A stretch of DNA of 64,000 nt from NCBI GenBank assembly GCA_964393795.1, contig CAYMWA010000002.1, positions 1-64,000 of the forward strand. Direction: 5' to 3'. Shown here piece after piece: positions 8,994 through 17,226 of this stretch (position 1 is its first letter; the number at the start of each line of letters is the position of its first letter). A program made the translations under genes and the position numbers. This stretch comes from Chryseosolibacter sp964393795 (GTDB lineage: Bacteria; Bacteroidota; Bacteroidia; Cytophagales; Cyclobacteriaceae). The notes beneath the pieces are model-generated. The model was not told where the DNA came from, ran no database searches, and saw only the letters and a list, made by a program, of their open reading frames with translations.

Positions 8994-9758
8994 ATGAAGA
9001 AAACGACACTGATACGTATACTGCTACTCAATGCAGTGCTGCTGGCTGCCTGCCAGGGTGACACAAAGGACACCGATGTGAATCCGCCGGCACCCGGATT
9101 TAACATGGCTGACTCCGACCCTGCCGCCGTTGAACTGGCAGACAGCGTGATGGCCGCGATGGGCGGTCGTGAAAACTGGGACAAGACCCGTTATATCTCC
9201 TGGAATTTCTTTGGAAGACGAAACCTCGTTTGGGATAAGTGGGAAGGTCGTGTTCGCATTGAGTCCATTCCTGACAGCACCATTTATCTGATCAACCTGG
9301 AGGGCCCGACCGGGCGTGTCCAGATCAGCGGAAGAGAAGTGACCGATCCTGACTCGCTGCAGCAGTTGGTATCCAAAGGGAAGAGCATCTGGATCAACGA
9401 TTCTTACTGGCTGGTGATGCCCTTAAAACTGAAGGACTCCGGTGTTACGCTCAAGTACCTTGGAGAAGACACAACCCTTACGGGAAAAAAGGCGAATGTG
9501 CTTGAGTTGACTTTCGACAACGTGGGCGATACGCCTGAAAACAAATACAGGGTCTATGTAGACATGGAAGACAACCTTGTCAAACAATGGGCATACTACA
9601 AAGACGCACGCCAGGATTCCGCCAGCCAGATCTGGCCGATGGACAACTATCACAGGTATGGTGGGATTTTGCTTTCCGCCGATCGCTCCGACAACAAGGG
9701 CCCGAGGGATGTGCGTGTAGACGATAAGTTACCAGCCGAAGTCTTTACCGAATTTTAG
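8994..9758 (+). CDS. Putative lipoprotein, possible LolA/DUF6503-like fold
   Basis: A 254-residue protein with a lipoprotein signal (LLLNAVLLAACQGD, lipobox Cys near residue 20), so it is probably anchored in the outer or inner membrane facing the periplasm. The mature part begins with a helix (VELADSVMAAMGGRENWDKT) followed by many short beta strands (LVWDKWEGRVRIE, YRVYVDMEDNLVKQWAYYKD), a layout resembling the half-barrel of LolA-like and DUF6503 proteins. That assignment is tentative. It stands alone between the propeller sensor and tRNA-Phe and is followed by an 11-bp inverted repeat. Confidence 0.65.
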   Translation: MKKTTLIRILLLNAVLLAACQGDTKDTDVNPPAPGFNMADSDPAAVELADSVMAAMGGRENWDKTRYISWNFFGRRNLVWDKWEGRVRIESIPDSTIYLINLEGPTGRVQISGREVTDPDSLQQLVSKGKSIWINDSYWLVMPLKLKDSGVTLKYLGEDTTLTGKKANVLELTFDNVGDTPENKYRVYVDMEDNLVKQWAYYKDARQDSASQIWPMDNYHRYGGILLSADRSDNKGPRDVRVDDKLPAEVFTEF

Positions 9759-9761
9759 GGG

Positions 9762-9798
9762 TCAACTTCCGGGAAGTAATGAACTTGCCGGAAGTTGA
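9762..9798. terminator. Inverted repeat between lipoprotein gene and tRNA-Phe
   Basis: TCAACTTCCGG (9762-9772) pairs perfectly with CCGGAAGTTGA (9788-9798), giving an 11-bp stem with a 15-base loop directly after the lipoprotein stop codon and 2 bases from the tRNA 3' end. Position suggests a bidirectional transcript end, although no T-tract is present. Confidence 0.45.
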
Positions 9799-9800
9799 TG

Positions 9801-9873
9801 TGGTGATGGAGGGAATTGAACCCCCGACACAAGGATTTTCAGTCCTTTGCTCTACCAACTGAGCTACATCACC
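9801..9873 (-). tRNA. tRNA-Phe (GAA)
   Basis: The 73-nt minus-strand sequence folds as a standard cloverleaf. The acceptor pair is GGTGATG/CATCACC with discriminator A, the D stem is GCTC/GAGC, the anticodon stem AAGGA/TCCTT closes the loop CTGAAAA with anticodon GAA, and the T loop is TTCAATT. The 3' CCA is not encoded. It is the only tRNA seen in the window and is expressed from its own promoter just upstream. Confidence 0.97.
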
Positions 9874-9905
9874 GGAAAAAAACGCGCTGCCTCTTGGCAG
9901 GGGCA

Positions 9906-9936
9906 CAAAAGTAGATAAATTTACAATTCGTGCAAA
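9906..9936 (-). promoter_or_regulatory. Promoter of tRNA-Phe
   Basis: On the minus strand TTTG (9936-9933), a 19-base spacer and TACTTTTG (9913-9906) match the Bacteroidota consensus TTTG-N19-TAnnTTTG exactly. The predicted start near 9902 leaves a leader of about 29 bases before the tRNA 5' end at 9873. Confidence 0.65.
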
Positions 9937-10032
9937 ATAAACGGAAACTTATGGATCGGACGCCGGCAGGTTGGGGTGGCAGCGTCTGGCAGCGGGTTTC
10001 CTTTCCCCATTTTTCAAAATCATCAAAAACGC

Positions 10033-11343
10033 ATGATGGAACAGATTGCTTTCATCGTTGTATTGCTCACGGCCGGCTATTTCCTCTACCGAAGGATCGC
10101 CTTTGTGCGCAACAATATTAGACTGGGCAAACCAAACGATATCCACGATCAACCCGGAAAGCGATGGCGAAACATGTTGCTCATTGCGTTCGGGCAGAAA
10201 AAGATGTTTAAGCGGCCGGTTCCGGCGCTCCTGCATTTGTTCGTATACGTCGGATTCCTCGTCATCAACATTGAAGTGCTTGAGTTCATTGTCGACGGGC
10301 TGGCGGGAACCCACCGTGCCTTCTCTCCTTTTCTGGGCGATTTCTACACGGTACTGATGAACATTTTCGAATTTCTGGCCGTGGCGGTGTTGATATCGTG
10401 TATTATTTTCCTCATTCGCCGCAACGTCCTGCGTGTCCGCCGCTTTGAGATGTACGAGATGACGACGTGGCCGAAACTGGATGCGAACCTGATCCTGGTG
10501 ATCGAAATTTCACTGATGGTGGCCATCCTTTCCATGAACGCCGCCGATCAATTGCTTCAGCCGCAGCATGCCGGATATCCGGACACGGGCACACTTTACT
10601 TCAGCTCCGTGCTGACGCCTCTTTTTGCGTCCTTTTCTCTTCCGGCATTGGTGTTTACCGAGCGTTTTGCCTGGTGGTTTCATATCATCGGCATTCTGGG
10701 ATTTGCCGTGTACATTACCTGGTCCAAGCACCTTCATATTTTCCTTGCCTTTCCCAATACATGGTTTGCCAGGCTTGAGCCTCCGGGCCAGATGAACAAC
10801 ATGCCCGCCATTACGAATGAAGTAAAGCTCATGCTTGGCGTGGCGGATACGGAGGCCGCCGCACCCCCTGCCCAGGAGCCCGGCCGGTTCGGGGCCAAGG
10901 ATGTGAACGACCTTACATGGAATATGTTGATGGGTGCTTACGCCTGCACCGAATGCGGACGCTGTACCGCGGAATGTCCGGCGAACCAAACCGGAAAGAA
11001 GTTGTCTCCCCGGAAAATTATGATGGACACACGCGACCGCATGGAGGAAGTGGGAAACAGTGTGCGCAAGGGCGGGCCCGGACTCGACGATGGCAAGACT
11101 TTGCTGCACGACTACATCACAAAAGAAGAGATCAACGCGTGCACCAGTTGCAATGCCTGCGTGGAAGCCTGCCCGGTGATGATCAATCCGCTGGAGATTA
11201 TCCTGGAGTTGCGGCGCTATGTGACGATGGAAGAATCTGCTGCGCCGCCGGCGTGGAACAACATGTATCAGAATATTGAAACCAATTTTGCCCCCTGGAA
11301 ATTTTCTCCGGCTGATCGCTTTAATTGGGCAAAGGAAGAATAA
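10033..11343 (+). CDS. Membrane-bound 4Fe-4S dicluster electron-transfer protein (HdrC/NarI-like fusion)
   Basis: About 436 residues from ATG 10033; a GTG at 9976 would add 19 residues that look non-coding in character. The N-terminal half has five or so hydrophobic helices and resembles the cytochrome-b-like membrane subunits fused to ferredoxin domains. The C-terminal half carries two 4Fe-4S motifs, ACTECGRCTAECP and ACTSCNACVEACP. Such proteins pass electrons between a quinone pool and soluble partners. The next gene, 15 bases downstream, encodes the matching CCG-domain subunit, so the pair likely forms an HdrC/HdrB-like module. The donor and acceptor are not evident from the neighbours. 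Confidence 0.82.
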   Translation: MMEQIAFIVVLLTAGYFLYRRIAFVRNNIRLGKPNDIHDQPGKRWRNMLLIAFGQKKMFKRPVPALLHLFVYVGFLVINIEVLEFIVDGLAGTHRAFSPFLGDFYTVLMNIFEFLAVAVLISCIIFLIRRNVLRVRRFEMYEMTTWPKLDANLILVIEISLMVAILSMNAADQLLQPQHAGYPDTGTLYFSSVLTPLFASFSLPALVFTERFAWWFHIIGILGFAVYITWSKHLHIFLAFPNTWFARLEPPGQMNNMPAITNEVKLMLGVADTEAAAPPAQEPGRFGAKDVNDLTWNMLMGAYACTECGRCTAECPANQTGKKLSPRKIMMDTRDRMEEVGNSVRKGGPGLDDGKTLLHDYITKEEINACTSCNACVEACPVMINPLEIILELRRYVTMEESAAPPAWNNMYQNIETNFAPWKFSPADRFNWAKEE

Positions 11344-11358
11344 TAAACCTGCAGTGCT

Positions 11359-12144
11359 ATGAATGTACCTACGATGGCGGAACTCGCAGCCAAAGGTGAG
11401 TCTCCCGAGATTTTGTTTTGGGTCGGATGTGCCGGATCCTATGATGATCGCTACAAGCGAGTGACGCGCGCTTTTGTGAAAATTCTCAATGCGGTGGGCA
11501 TCCGATTCGCGGTGCTGGGCACAGAGGAGGGTTGTACCGGTGACCCCGCGCGCCGGGCGGGGAACGAGTTTTTGTTTCAGATGCAGGCGATGAACAACAT
11601 CCAGGTACTGAACGGATACGGAGTAAAAAAAATAGTGACGGCCTGCCCACATTGCTTTAACATCATCAAGAATGAATACGGTGCACTCGGCGGGCATTAC
11701 GAGGTCATTCACCATTCGGTTTTCCTGCAGCAACTGATCGATTCGGGCGTCATTCGAATGAAAGAAGGGGGATCGTTCAAGGGCAGGAAGATTACCTATC
11801 ACGATTCCTGTTTCCTCGGGCGTGCGAACAATATTTACGAGGCCCCTCGAGCTGTTCTTGAAAGCCTCGATGCCGATCTGGTCGAGATGAAGCGATCCCG
11901 TAAACGCGGATTCTGTTGCGGGGCGGGCGGCGCGCAAATGTATAAGGAACCTGAGCCCGGAAAAAAAGACATTAATGTCGATCGCGCGGAAGAAGCCATC
12001 GCCACCGGCGCAAAAACAATTGCGGTGGCATGCCCTTTTTGCATGACGATGTTGACCGATGGGGTGAAGAGCAAGGACGCCGAATCTACCGTGAAGGTGA
12101 AAGATCTCGCAGAACTTATTGCGGAATCGCAAGGTTTAACCTGA
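11359..12144 (+). CDS. (Fe-S)-binding protein with CCG domains (HdrB/HdrD-like)
   Basis: A 261-residue cytoplasmic protein with the two cysteine-rich CCG domains found in heterodisulfide reductase subunit B/D, GlcF and LutA. The visible cysteine motifs are EEGCTGD, TACPHCF, HDSCFLGR, GFCCGAGG and ACPFCMTM. In characterised relatives these bind a non-cubane or cubane Fe-S cluster that carries out electron transfer to a disulfide or organic acid. It begins 15 bases after the membrane 4Fe-4S protein gene and almost certainly works with it. No flavoprotein or dehydrogenase partner is adjacent. Confidence 0.88.
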   Translation: MNVPTMAELAAKGESPEILFWVGCAGSYDDRYKRVTRAFVKILNAVGIRFAVLGTEEGCTGDPARRAGNEFLFQMQAMNNIQVLNGYGVKKIVTACPHCFNIIKNEYGALGGHYEVIHHSVFLQQLIDSGVIRMKEGGSFKGRKITYHDSCFLGRANNIYEAPRAVLESLDADLVEMKRSRKRGFCCGAGGAQMYKEPEPGKKDINVDRAEEAIATGAKTIAVACPFCMTMLTDGVKSKDAESTVKVKDLAELIAESQGLT

Positions 12145-12168
12145 TGACATTAATAGAAATCCATTGCC

Positions 12169-12675
12169 ATGTTTGTACCTTTTGAATCACTCCCCCCTAC
12201 ATCCCGAGTCTGGATATTTCAGGCTGATCGTCCGTTCGCCAAAGAAGAACGAGCGGATATTGACAGGCGCCTTCGCGCTTTTACAGAAGAATGGTCGGTT
12301 CATGGAGTGCCTTTTGACACATCTTTCACCGTGAAGTTTGACCAGTTCGTTATCCTCGCCGCCGATGAAACGGAACAGATGGCCAGCGGCTGTTCGATCG
12401 ACAGCTCGGTCAGGACGTTGAAGGACCTGGAGGCATCATTGGGCATCAGTCTCTTCGAACGAAACAGAGTGGCCTTCCAGACCAAAGAAGGGATACACCT
12501 CGTGCCCGTGTCGCAATTGAAAGAAAAGTTTTCGGATGGTACGCTAAGTGCCGATACTTTGACGTTTAATAATCTTGTTGCAACGAAGGTTGATCTTGAA
12601 CAACGCTGGATCGTTCCCGCGGCGGAGACCTGGCTGAAGCGGTATATACCCGACACGGTAGCGAAGGTCAGTTGA
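12169..12675 (+). CDS. Conserved Bacteroidota hypothetical protein (168 aa)
   Basis: A soluble protein starting MFVPFESLPPTSRVWIFQAD. I recognise this opening and overall layout from a family often labelled 'ABC transporter ATPase' in Bacteroidota genomes, a name not supported here because no Walker A, Walker B or ABC signature is present. The sequence has a predicted alpha/beta pattern with a central CSIDSSVRTLKDLEASLGI segment near residue 80. It lies 24 bases after the Fe-S gene and 18 bases before the PorE-like gene, so it may belong to one transcript with either. Function unknown. Confidence 0.7.
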   Translation: MFVPFESLPPTSRVWIFQADRPFAKEERADIDRRLRAFTEEWSVHGVPFDTSFTVKFDQFVILAADETEQMASGCSIDSSVRTLKDLEASLGISLFERNRVAFQTKEGIHLVPVSQLKEKFSDGTLSADTLTFNNLVATKVDLEQRWIVPAAETWLKRYIPDTVAKVS

Positions 12676-12693
12676 GTTTTGTAGTTTTATCCT

Positions 12694-14700
12694 ATGAGGA
12701 CGAGTTTCTTTTTCATCATTGTCTTGCTTGCCGGATGCAGCGCCGAAAAGAAGGCGACCAAGGCCTTTCGGCTGGGCAAGTATCAAAACACGATCGATAT
12801 TTTTCGTCAGGAGCTGGAAAAGAATCCCGATGACGGCCGAATCAATTACCTGGTCGCCGAATCCTACAGGTTGTCCAACCGGTTGAAAGAAGCCGAACCG
12901 TATTACGCCAAGGCCGGCGGCGCGGGGATTAATGCTGACTCAGTGAAGTTTTACTACGGCAAATCGCTCGAAGCCAACGGCAAATATGAACAGGCGCGGA
13001 AGGCGTGGCTGGAGGTGGTCAGTGGCGAGGGGCCCGAAAAGTTGAAGTCATGGGCGCAGGAACAGATCGCCGGCCTCGACTACCTGGATGAACTGAACAA
13101 GAAGAAAAATTACTATCGCGTAAAGAATCTTGACGAAATCAATTCGCCGGCGGCGGAATATTCTCCTGTCCACCTTAATGATGAATTGTACTTTACTTCT
13201 TCGCGTGGCAATGGTAAGGTGTACGAAGCCACGGGCACCCCATTCACAGACATCTACAAAGTTACTTCGCGCGGTGCCATCGTAGACCTGGCCACACTCG
13301 CCCCGCTTCCGGCCGGCATCAACCATGAGAACACCAACGACGGCTGCGTCGCCTTTACCCCTGACGGGCGTATCATGGTTTTCGCCAAGGGCAACACGGG
13401 AAAGAGTCGCGGGGCAGCGGATGTAGACTTGTACCTCTCGCGATTTCGCAATGGCGAATGGTCGGAACCTGTACCGCTCAATATCAATGACCCGAATGCC
13501 TGGGACTCGACCCCTGCCTTCAGCCGCGATGGACGGACACTTTACTTTTCGTCAAACCGCCAGGGCCGCGGTCGCAACATGGCCGGCTATGGAGGTAACG
13601 ACCTGTACGCAGCCCAGATGGATTCGCGCGGAAGGTTCTCACGCGTGCGCAATCTTGGACCTGAGATCAACACCGCCGGAGATGAAATGTTTCCGCATAT
13701 GGCAGACGATGGTCGACTGTATTTCGCCTCCGACGGACATCCGGGATACGGTGGCCTGGACCTTTTTGTCGTCGACCGCGTCAATGGCAAAACCGTTGTG
13801 GAAAACCTCGGTCAGCCGGTTAATTCGACCGGTGATGACTTTGGCATCTTCCTCTTTAAGGCTGACCGCGGCTTTTTTACGAGCAACCGCGAAGGGGGTA
13901 AGGGCGATGATGACATCTACACGTTTGTGAACGAAGACCCCAATCTAAAGGTCATCAACTATTACCTGCAGGGCATCACGTACACACCTGACAGCTCCGG
14001 ACTGCGCGTGCTGCCAAACACCAAAGTGTCGCTTTTGGATGCTGAAGGTGAATTGATGCAGGATTATGTCACCGGCACGGATGGCAAGTTCTTCTTCCGC
14101 GTGTACGAAAATGAGGATTACGAACTTGTCGGTGAAACCGATGGCTACCTTGTGAAACGACAACCCTATACGACCAGGGGCAAGTCGGTTGACCCGAACA
14201 CCCTGACGCAATTGGTCACAAACATTTCGCTCGATACTACAATCGTACTCGAGCGTATGGAGCTGAACAAAATATTTGTGCTTGAAAATATCTATTACGA
14301 TCTCGACAGCGCGAACATCCGGCCCGACGCCGCTGTTGAACTCGATAAGCTCGTACAGATATTAAAAGACAATCCGGAGATCGTCATTGAATTGAGTTCG
14401 CACACTGACAGTATCGCGAGCGTGGAATACAACCAGGACCTCTCACAACGGCGGGCCCAGTCGGCCGTCAACTATATGATCCAGCGCGGCATTTCCCCTG
14501 ACCGCATGGTGGCTAAAGGATACGGCGAATTGCGACCCATCGCCAGAAACACCAACCCCGACGGCACAGACAATCCCGAAGGCCGTCAGAAAAACCGCCG
14601 TACCGAATTCAAGATTCTTGAGATCCAGGCCATTCCAAAACCGTTGGGTGACGATTCGCAGGAAGTGTTTGATGAGGATAAGTACTTCCGCGACAATTAG
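12694..14700 (+). CDS. PorE-like outer-membrane lipoprotein: TPR, PD40 propeller, CRD and OmpA domains
   Basis: A 668-residue lipoprotein (LLAGCS, Cys at 15). Domains in order are TPR-like helices (about 20-125, KNPDDGRINYLVAESYRL), a PD40/WD40-like propeller (about 150-415, with repeats such as SRDGRTLYFSSNRQGRGR and ADDGRLYFASDGHPGYGG), a carboxypeptidase-regulatory-like beta domain (about 425-510) and an OmpA C-terminal peptidoglycan-binding domain (about 520-640, YYDLDSANIRPDA, SHTDS, RAQSAVNYMIQRGI, NRRTEF). This exact order is that of PorE (PG1058) of the type IX secretion system in Porphyromonas gingivalis. The role in T9SS is inferred; several paralogues with this layout exist in Cytophagales. 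Confidence 0.8.
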   Translation: MRTSFFFIIVLLAGCSAEKKATKAFRLGKYQNTIDIFRQELEKNPDDGRINYLVAESYRLSNRLKEAEPYYAKAGGAGINADSVKFYYGKSLEANGKYEQARKAWLEVVSGEGPEKLKSWAQEQIAGLDYLDELNKKKNYYRVKNLDEINSPAAEYSPVHLNDELYFTSSRGNGKVYEATGTPFTDIYKVTSRGAIVDLATLAPLPAGINHENTNDGCVAFTPDGRIMVFAKGNTGKSRGAADVDLYLSRFRNGEWSEPVPLNINDPNAWDSTPAFSRDGRTLYFSSNRQGRGRNMAGYGGNDLYAAQMDSRGRFSRVRNLGPEINTAGDEMFPHMADDGRLYFASDGHPGYGGLDLFVVDRVNGKTVVENLGQPVNSTGDDFGIFLFKADRGFFTSNREGGKGDDDIYTFVNEDPNLKVINYYLQGITYTPDSSGLRVLPNTKVSLLDAEGELMQDYVTGTDGKFFFRVYENEDYELVGETDGYLVKRQPYTTRGKSVDPNTLTQLVTNISLDTTIVLERMELNKIFVLENIYYDLDSANIRPDAAVELDKLVQILKDNPEIVIELSSHTDSIASVEYNQDLSQRRAQSAVNYMIQRGISPDRMVAKGYGELRPIARNTNPDGTDNPEGRQKNRRTEFKILEIQAIPKPLGDDSQEVFDEDKYFRDN

Positions 14701-14701
14701 C

Positions 14702-14872
14702 GTCGATAGTCCATAGTCCATAGTCGATGGTCGATGGTCCATGGTCCATAGTAGGTTATCACTTGTTATCAGATGACATACAAATCGACAACTGCTGTTA
14801 ATGCGATAACCTAACAATACTACGACTTACTATGGACTATCGACCAAGGACTATGGACCATCAACCATGGAC
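14702..14872. repeat. Inverted array of 7-bp tandem repeats (GTCSATR units)
   Basis: Seven contiguous 7-mers of the form GTC(C/G)AT(A/G) run from 14702 to 14750. After 80 bases, six 7-mers of the complementary form (T/C)AT(G/C)GAC, with slight variation, run from 14831 to 14872. GGTTATC and GATAACC inside the arms add to the pairing potential. The whole can fold into a long imperfect hairpin between the PorE-like gene and fumC. Confidence 0.8.
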
Positions 14873-14904
14873 TTTTCCAGTTTCTTATTTAATTTGCTGC
14901 CGTT

Positions 14905-16305
14905 ATGAATTACCGTATCGAAAAAGACACTATGGGGGAAGTGAACGTCCCCGCTGAAAAATATTGGGGTGCCCAGACGGAGCGCTCGCGCAACAACTTC
15001 AGAATCGGACCGGAGGCAAGCATGCCGAGGGAGATCATCTACGCCTTTGCGTATTTGAAAAAGGCGGCGGCGCAGGCCAACCACGAGCTTGGCGTTCTTG
15101 ACAAAGAGAAGATGGACCTGATCTCGCAAGTGTGCGATGAAATCCTTGCCGGGAAGCTCGATGGTGAATTTCCGTTGGTGATCTGGCAGACGGGATCGGG
15201 CACGCAGAGCAACATGAATGTGAATGAGGTGATCGCCTATCGGGCGCACGTGCTCCACGGTGGCAAACTCACTGATGACAAGAAGATTCTTCATCCCAAT
15301 GACGACGTGAACAAATCACAGTCGTCTAACGACACTTTTCCTACTGCGATGCACATTGCGGCTTACAAGCAGGTGACAGAGATAACACTGCCCGGCATGC
15401 AGCGGCTGCGGGATGTCCTCGCGGAAAAAGTGAAGGCGTTCAGTCATATTGTGAAAACGGGGCGCACTCACTTCATGGATGCCACTCCCCTCACACTCGG
15501 TCAGGAGTTTTCCGGATACGTGCAGCAGATAGACAACAGCATCCGTGCGATCAAAACAGCGTTGGAGGCCGTCAGCGAACTGGCCCTCGGCGGCACTGCG
15601 GTGGGAACCGGTCTTAACACGCCCAAAGGATATGATGTGTTGGTGGCGAAGAAGATCGCTGCGCTGACAGGGTATCCGTTTGTTACGGCGCCCAACAAGT
15701 TTGAAGCACTTGCTGCGCATGACGCGATGGTGGAATTGTCAGGCGCACTGAAGCGCGCCGCTGTTTCCCTGATGAAGATTGGCAACGACATCCGCATGCT
15801 AAGTTCGGGACCGCGTTGTGGTATCGGTGAAATTATCATCCCTGACAATGAGCCGGGATCATCGATCATGCCCGGCAAGGTCAATCCGACACAGCCGGAG
15901 GCACTGACCATGGTGTGCGCACAGGTGATGGGCAATGATACTGCCGTGACCATCGGCGGTGCGACGGGGCACTTTGAATTAAACGTTTTCAAGCCGGTCA
16001 TCGCAGCGAACGTGCTACAGTCGGCACGACTGATCGGCGATGCGTGTGTTTCATTCACTGACAATTGCGCCGTCGGCATTAAAGCCAATGAGCCGGTGCT
16101 GAAGCAACACCTCGAAAATTCACTTATGCTGGTAACGGCCCTGAACACGCACATTGGCTACGAAAACGCGGCCAAAATTGCCAAGAAAGCGCACAAGGAA
16201 AACATGACCCTGCGGGAGGCTGCGGTCGCACTCGGCTTGCTGACATCGGAGCAGTTTGATGAGTGGGTGAGACCGGAAAAGATGGTGGGAAACCCTGATA
16301 AATAA
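14905..16305 (+). CDS. fumC: Fumarate hydratase, class II
   Basis: A 466-residue class II fumarase, which interconverts fumarate and malate in the TCA cycle as a cytoplasmic homotetramer. The family signature GSSIMPGKVNPTQ is present near residue 315, with TGSGTQSNMNVNE near 98 and the catalytic-site segment TGRTHFMDATPLTL near 185. The length is that of FumC and the oxygen-labile Fe-S class I type is excluded. The ATG start lies 32 bases after the 7-mer repeat array. No other TCA-cycle gene is adjacent. Confidence 0.97.
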   Translation: MNYRIEKDTMGEVNVPAEKYWGAQTERSRNNFRIGPEASMPREIIYAFAYLKKAAAQANHELGVLDKEKMDLISQVCDEILAGKLDGEFPLVIWQTGSGTQSNMNVNEVIAYRAHVLHGGKLTDDKKILHPNDDVNKSQSSNDTFPTAMHIAAYKQVTEITLPGMQRLRDVLAEKVKAFSHIVKTGRTHFMDATPLTLGQEFSGYVQQIDNSIRAIKTALEAVSELALGGTAVGTGLNTPKGYDVLVAKKIAALTGYPFVTAPNKFEALAAHDAMVELSGALKRAAVSLMKIGNDIRMLSSGPRCGIGEIIIPDNEPGSSIMPGKVNPTQPEALTMVCAQVMGNDTAVTIGGATGHFELNVFKPVIAANVLQSARLIGDACVSFTDNCAVGIKANEPVLKQHLENSLMLVTALNTHIGYENAAKIAKKAHKENMTLREAAVALGLLTSEQFDEWVRPEKMVGNPDK

Positions 16306-16437
16306 GGTGCATTGGGGATATCCGAAAATTATTTGTATGTTTATTGTACGTTAAGGTATTGTGCAGCAGCGAGTTTGAGGTGACCGCGGCGCATGGAAGA
16401 TGCTCCGCTCCTGAAATGAAACTCAATTTTTAACCAT

Positions 16438-17076
16438 ATGAATCACAGACTTGTCTTATTTTTTTGTCTGGCTTTAATTTTTTCAACTTCAACCAGTTTT
16501 GCACAGCTTTCCAAAAAAGAAAGGAAGGAGTGGAAGAACAAAGCCAAGGAGTTTAAGCGTAACCCTGAAAGCCTCAGGCAGTTGATCGAAGATAAAGAAG
16601 CTGCTGAAGGGCAGGTATCGTCACTCACTGACCGCTTGTCTAAGTTGCAGTCCACCATGAGCAACAAGGATGCGCGCATTGCCGAACTCGAAGACCAACT
16701 CTCGGCGGCGCGTGCGCAACTCACCAGCCTTCGGGCAGAGGTGGCGCAGCTCAAGGCGGCACCTGTGGTGAATGAAATGGATTTTTCGAAGGGAGTTGTC
16801 TTCAAGGTGCAGATCGGTGCTTTCAAGAACAAAGATCTTCAAAAGTACTTTGACAACAACCCGAACCTCGGCGGCGAAGTCAAGGATGGCGAGCCGCAGA
16901 AAATCACAATCGGTATTTTCCGCGACTACTGGGAAGCTGATCAGTTTAAAAAATACATGCGTGAGATGGGTGTCAAAGATGCGTGGATCGTGCCCTATCG
17001 CGATGGACAACGTGTTGAAATAAAGGATGTCCTCGAAGGCGTTGTGAGCGAAAAATCCGCCGGGACAAGCAACTGA
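16438..17076 (+). CDS. Secreted coiled-coil protein with C-terminal SPOR-like domain
   Basis: A 212-residue protein with a signal peptide (FFCLALIFSTSTSFAQ). After a lysine-rich segment comes a coiled coil at about 45-105 (SLTDRLSKLQSTMSNKD, RIAELEDQLSAARAQL). The C-terminal part, from VVFKVQIGAFKNKDLQKYF to about residue 195, has the beta-alpha-beta pattern of SPOR domains, which bind denuded septal peptidoglycan. It is therefore probably periplasmic and may act in cell-envelope maintenance or division. The gene is followed within 25 bases by a strong intrinsic terminator, so it closes its transcription unit. Confidence 0.75.
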   Translation: MNHRLVLFFCLALIFSTSTSFAQLSKKERKEWKNKAKEFKRNPESLRQLIEDKEAAEGQVSSLTDRLSKLQSTMSNKDARIAELEDQLSAARAQLTSLRAEVAQLKAAPVVNEMDFSKGVVFKVQIGAFKNKDLQKYFDNNPNLGGEVKDGEPQKITIGIFRDYWEADQFKKYMREMGVKDAWIVPYRDGQRVEIKDVLEGVVSEKSAGTSN

Positions 17077-17099
17077 TTTTCAAGAGAGAAAAGAGAAAG

Positions 17100-17133
17100 G
17101 CAGGGATGCGGAGACGTATCCCTGCTTTTTTTT
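17100..17133 (+). terminator. Rho-independent terminator
   Basis: GCAGGGATGCG (17100-17110) pairs with CGTATCCCTGC (17115-17125), an 11-bp stem with one G-T pair, closed by the GNRA-type tetraloop GAGA and followed by eight Ts (17126-17133). It ends the SPOR-protein transcript. Confidence 0.93.
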
Positions 17134-17191
17134 GGATGAGACGCGCTGGCGGGTGCGACATCATCTGATCGTGCATAAACACCAGATGGAG

Positions 17192-17222
17192 TTTGGCCGT
17201 AGGCATTTCCCGACTATTTTTG
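17192..17222 (+). promoter_or_regulatory. Consensus Bacteroidota promoter, predicted near-leaderless
   Basis: TTTG (17192-17195), 19-base spacer, TATTTTTG (17215-17222): an exact match to TTTG-N19-TAnnTTTG. With the usual spacing, transcription starts at about 17226, one base before the ATG of the glycine-rich gene at 17227. Its position after the terminator at 17100-17133 supports a new transcription unit starting here. Confidence 0.65.
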
Positions 17223-17226
17223 TAGA

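Noticed and set aside
10510..12132. Minus-strand open frame of 540 codons
   Set aside because: It lies opposite the Fe-S protein genes, whose products show clear cysteine motifs; the reverse frame has no recognisable domain and reflects codon bias.
12169..12675. Label 'ABC transporter ATPase' for the 168-aa protein
   Set aside because: No Walker A, Walker B or ABC signature is present; the name looks like an inherited annotation error.
15501..16154. Minus-strand frame of 217 codons
   Set aside because: Antisense to fumC with its GSSIMPGKVN signature; the product is low in recognisable structure.
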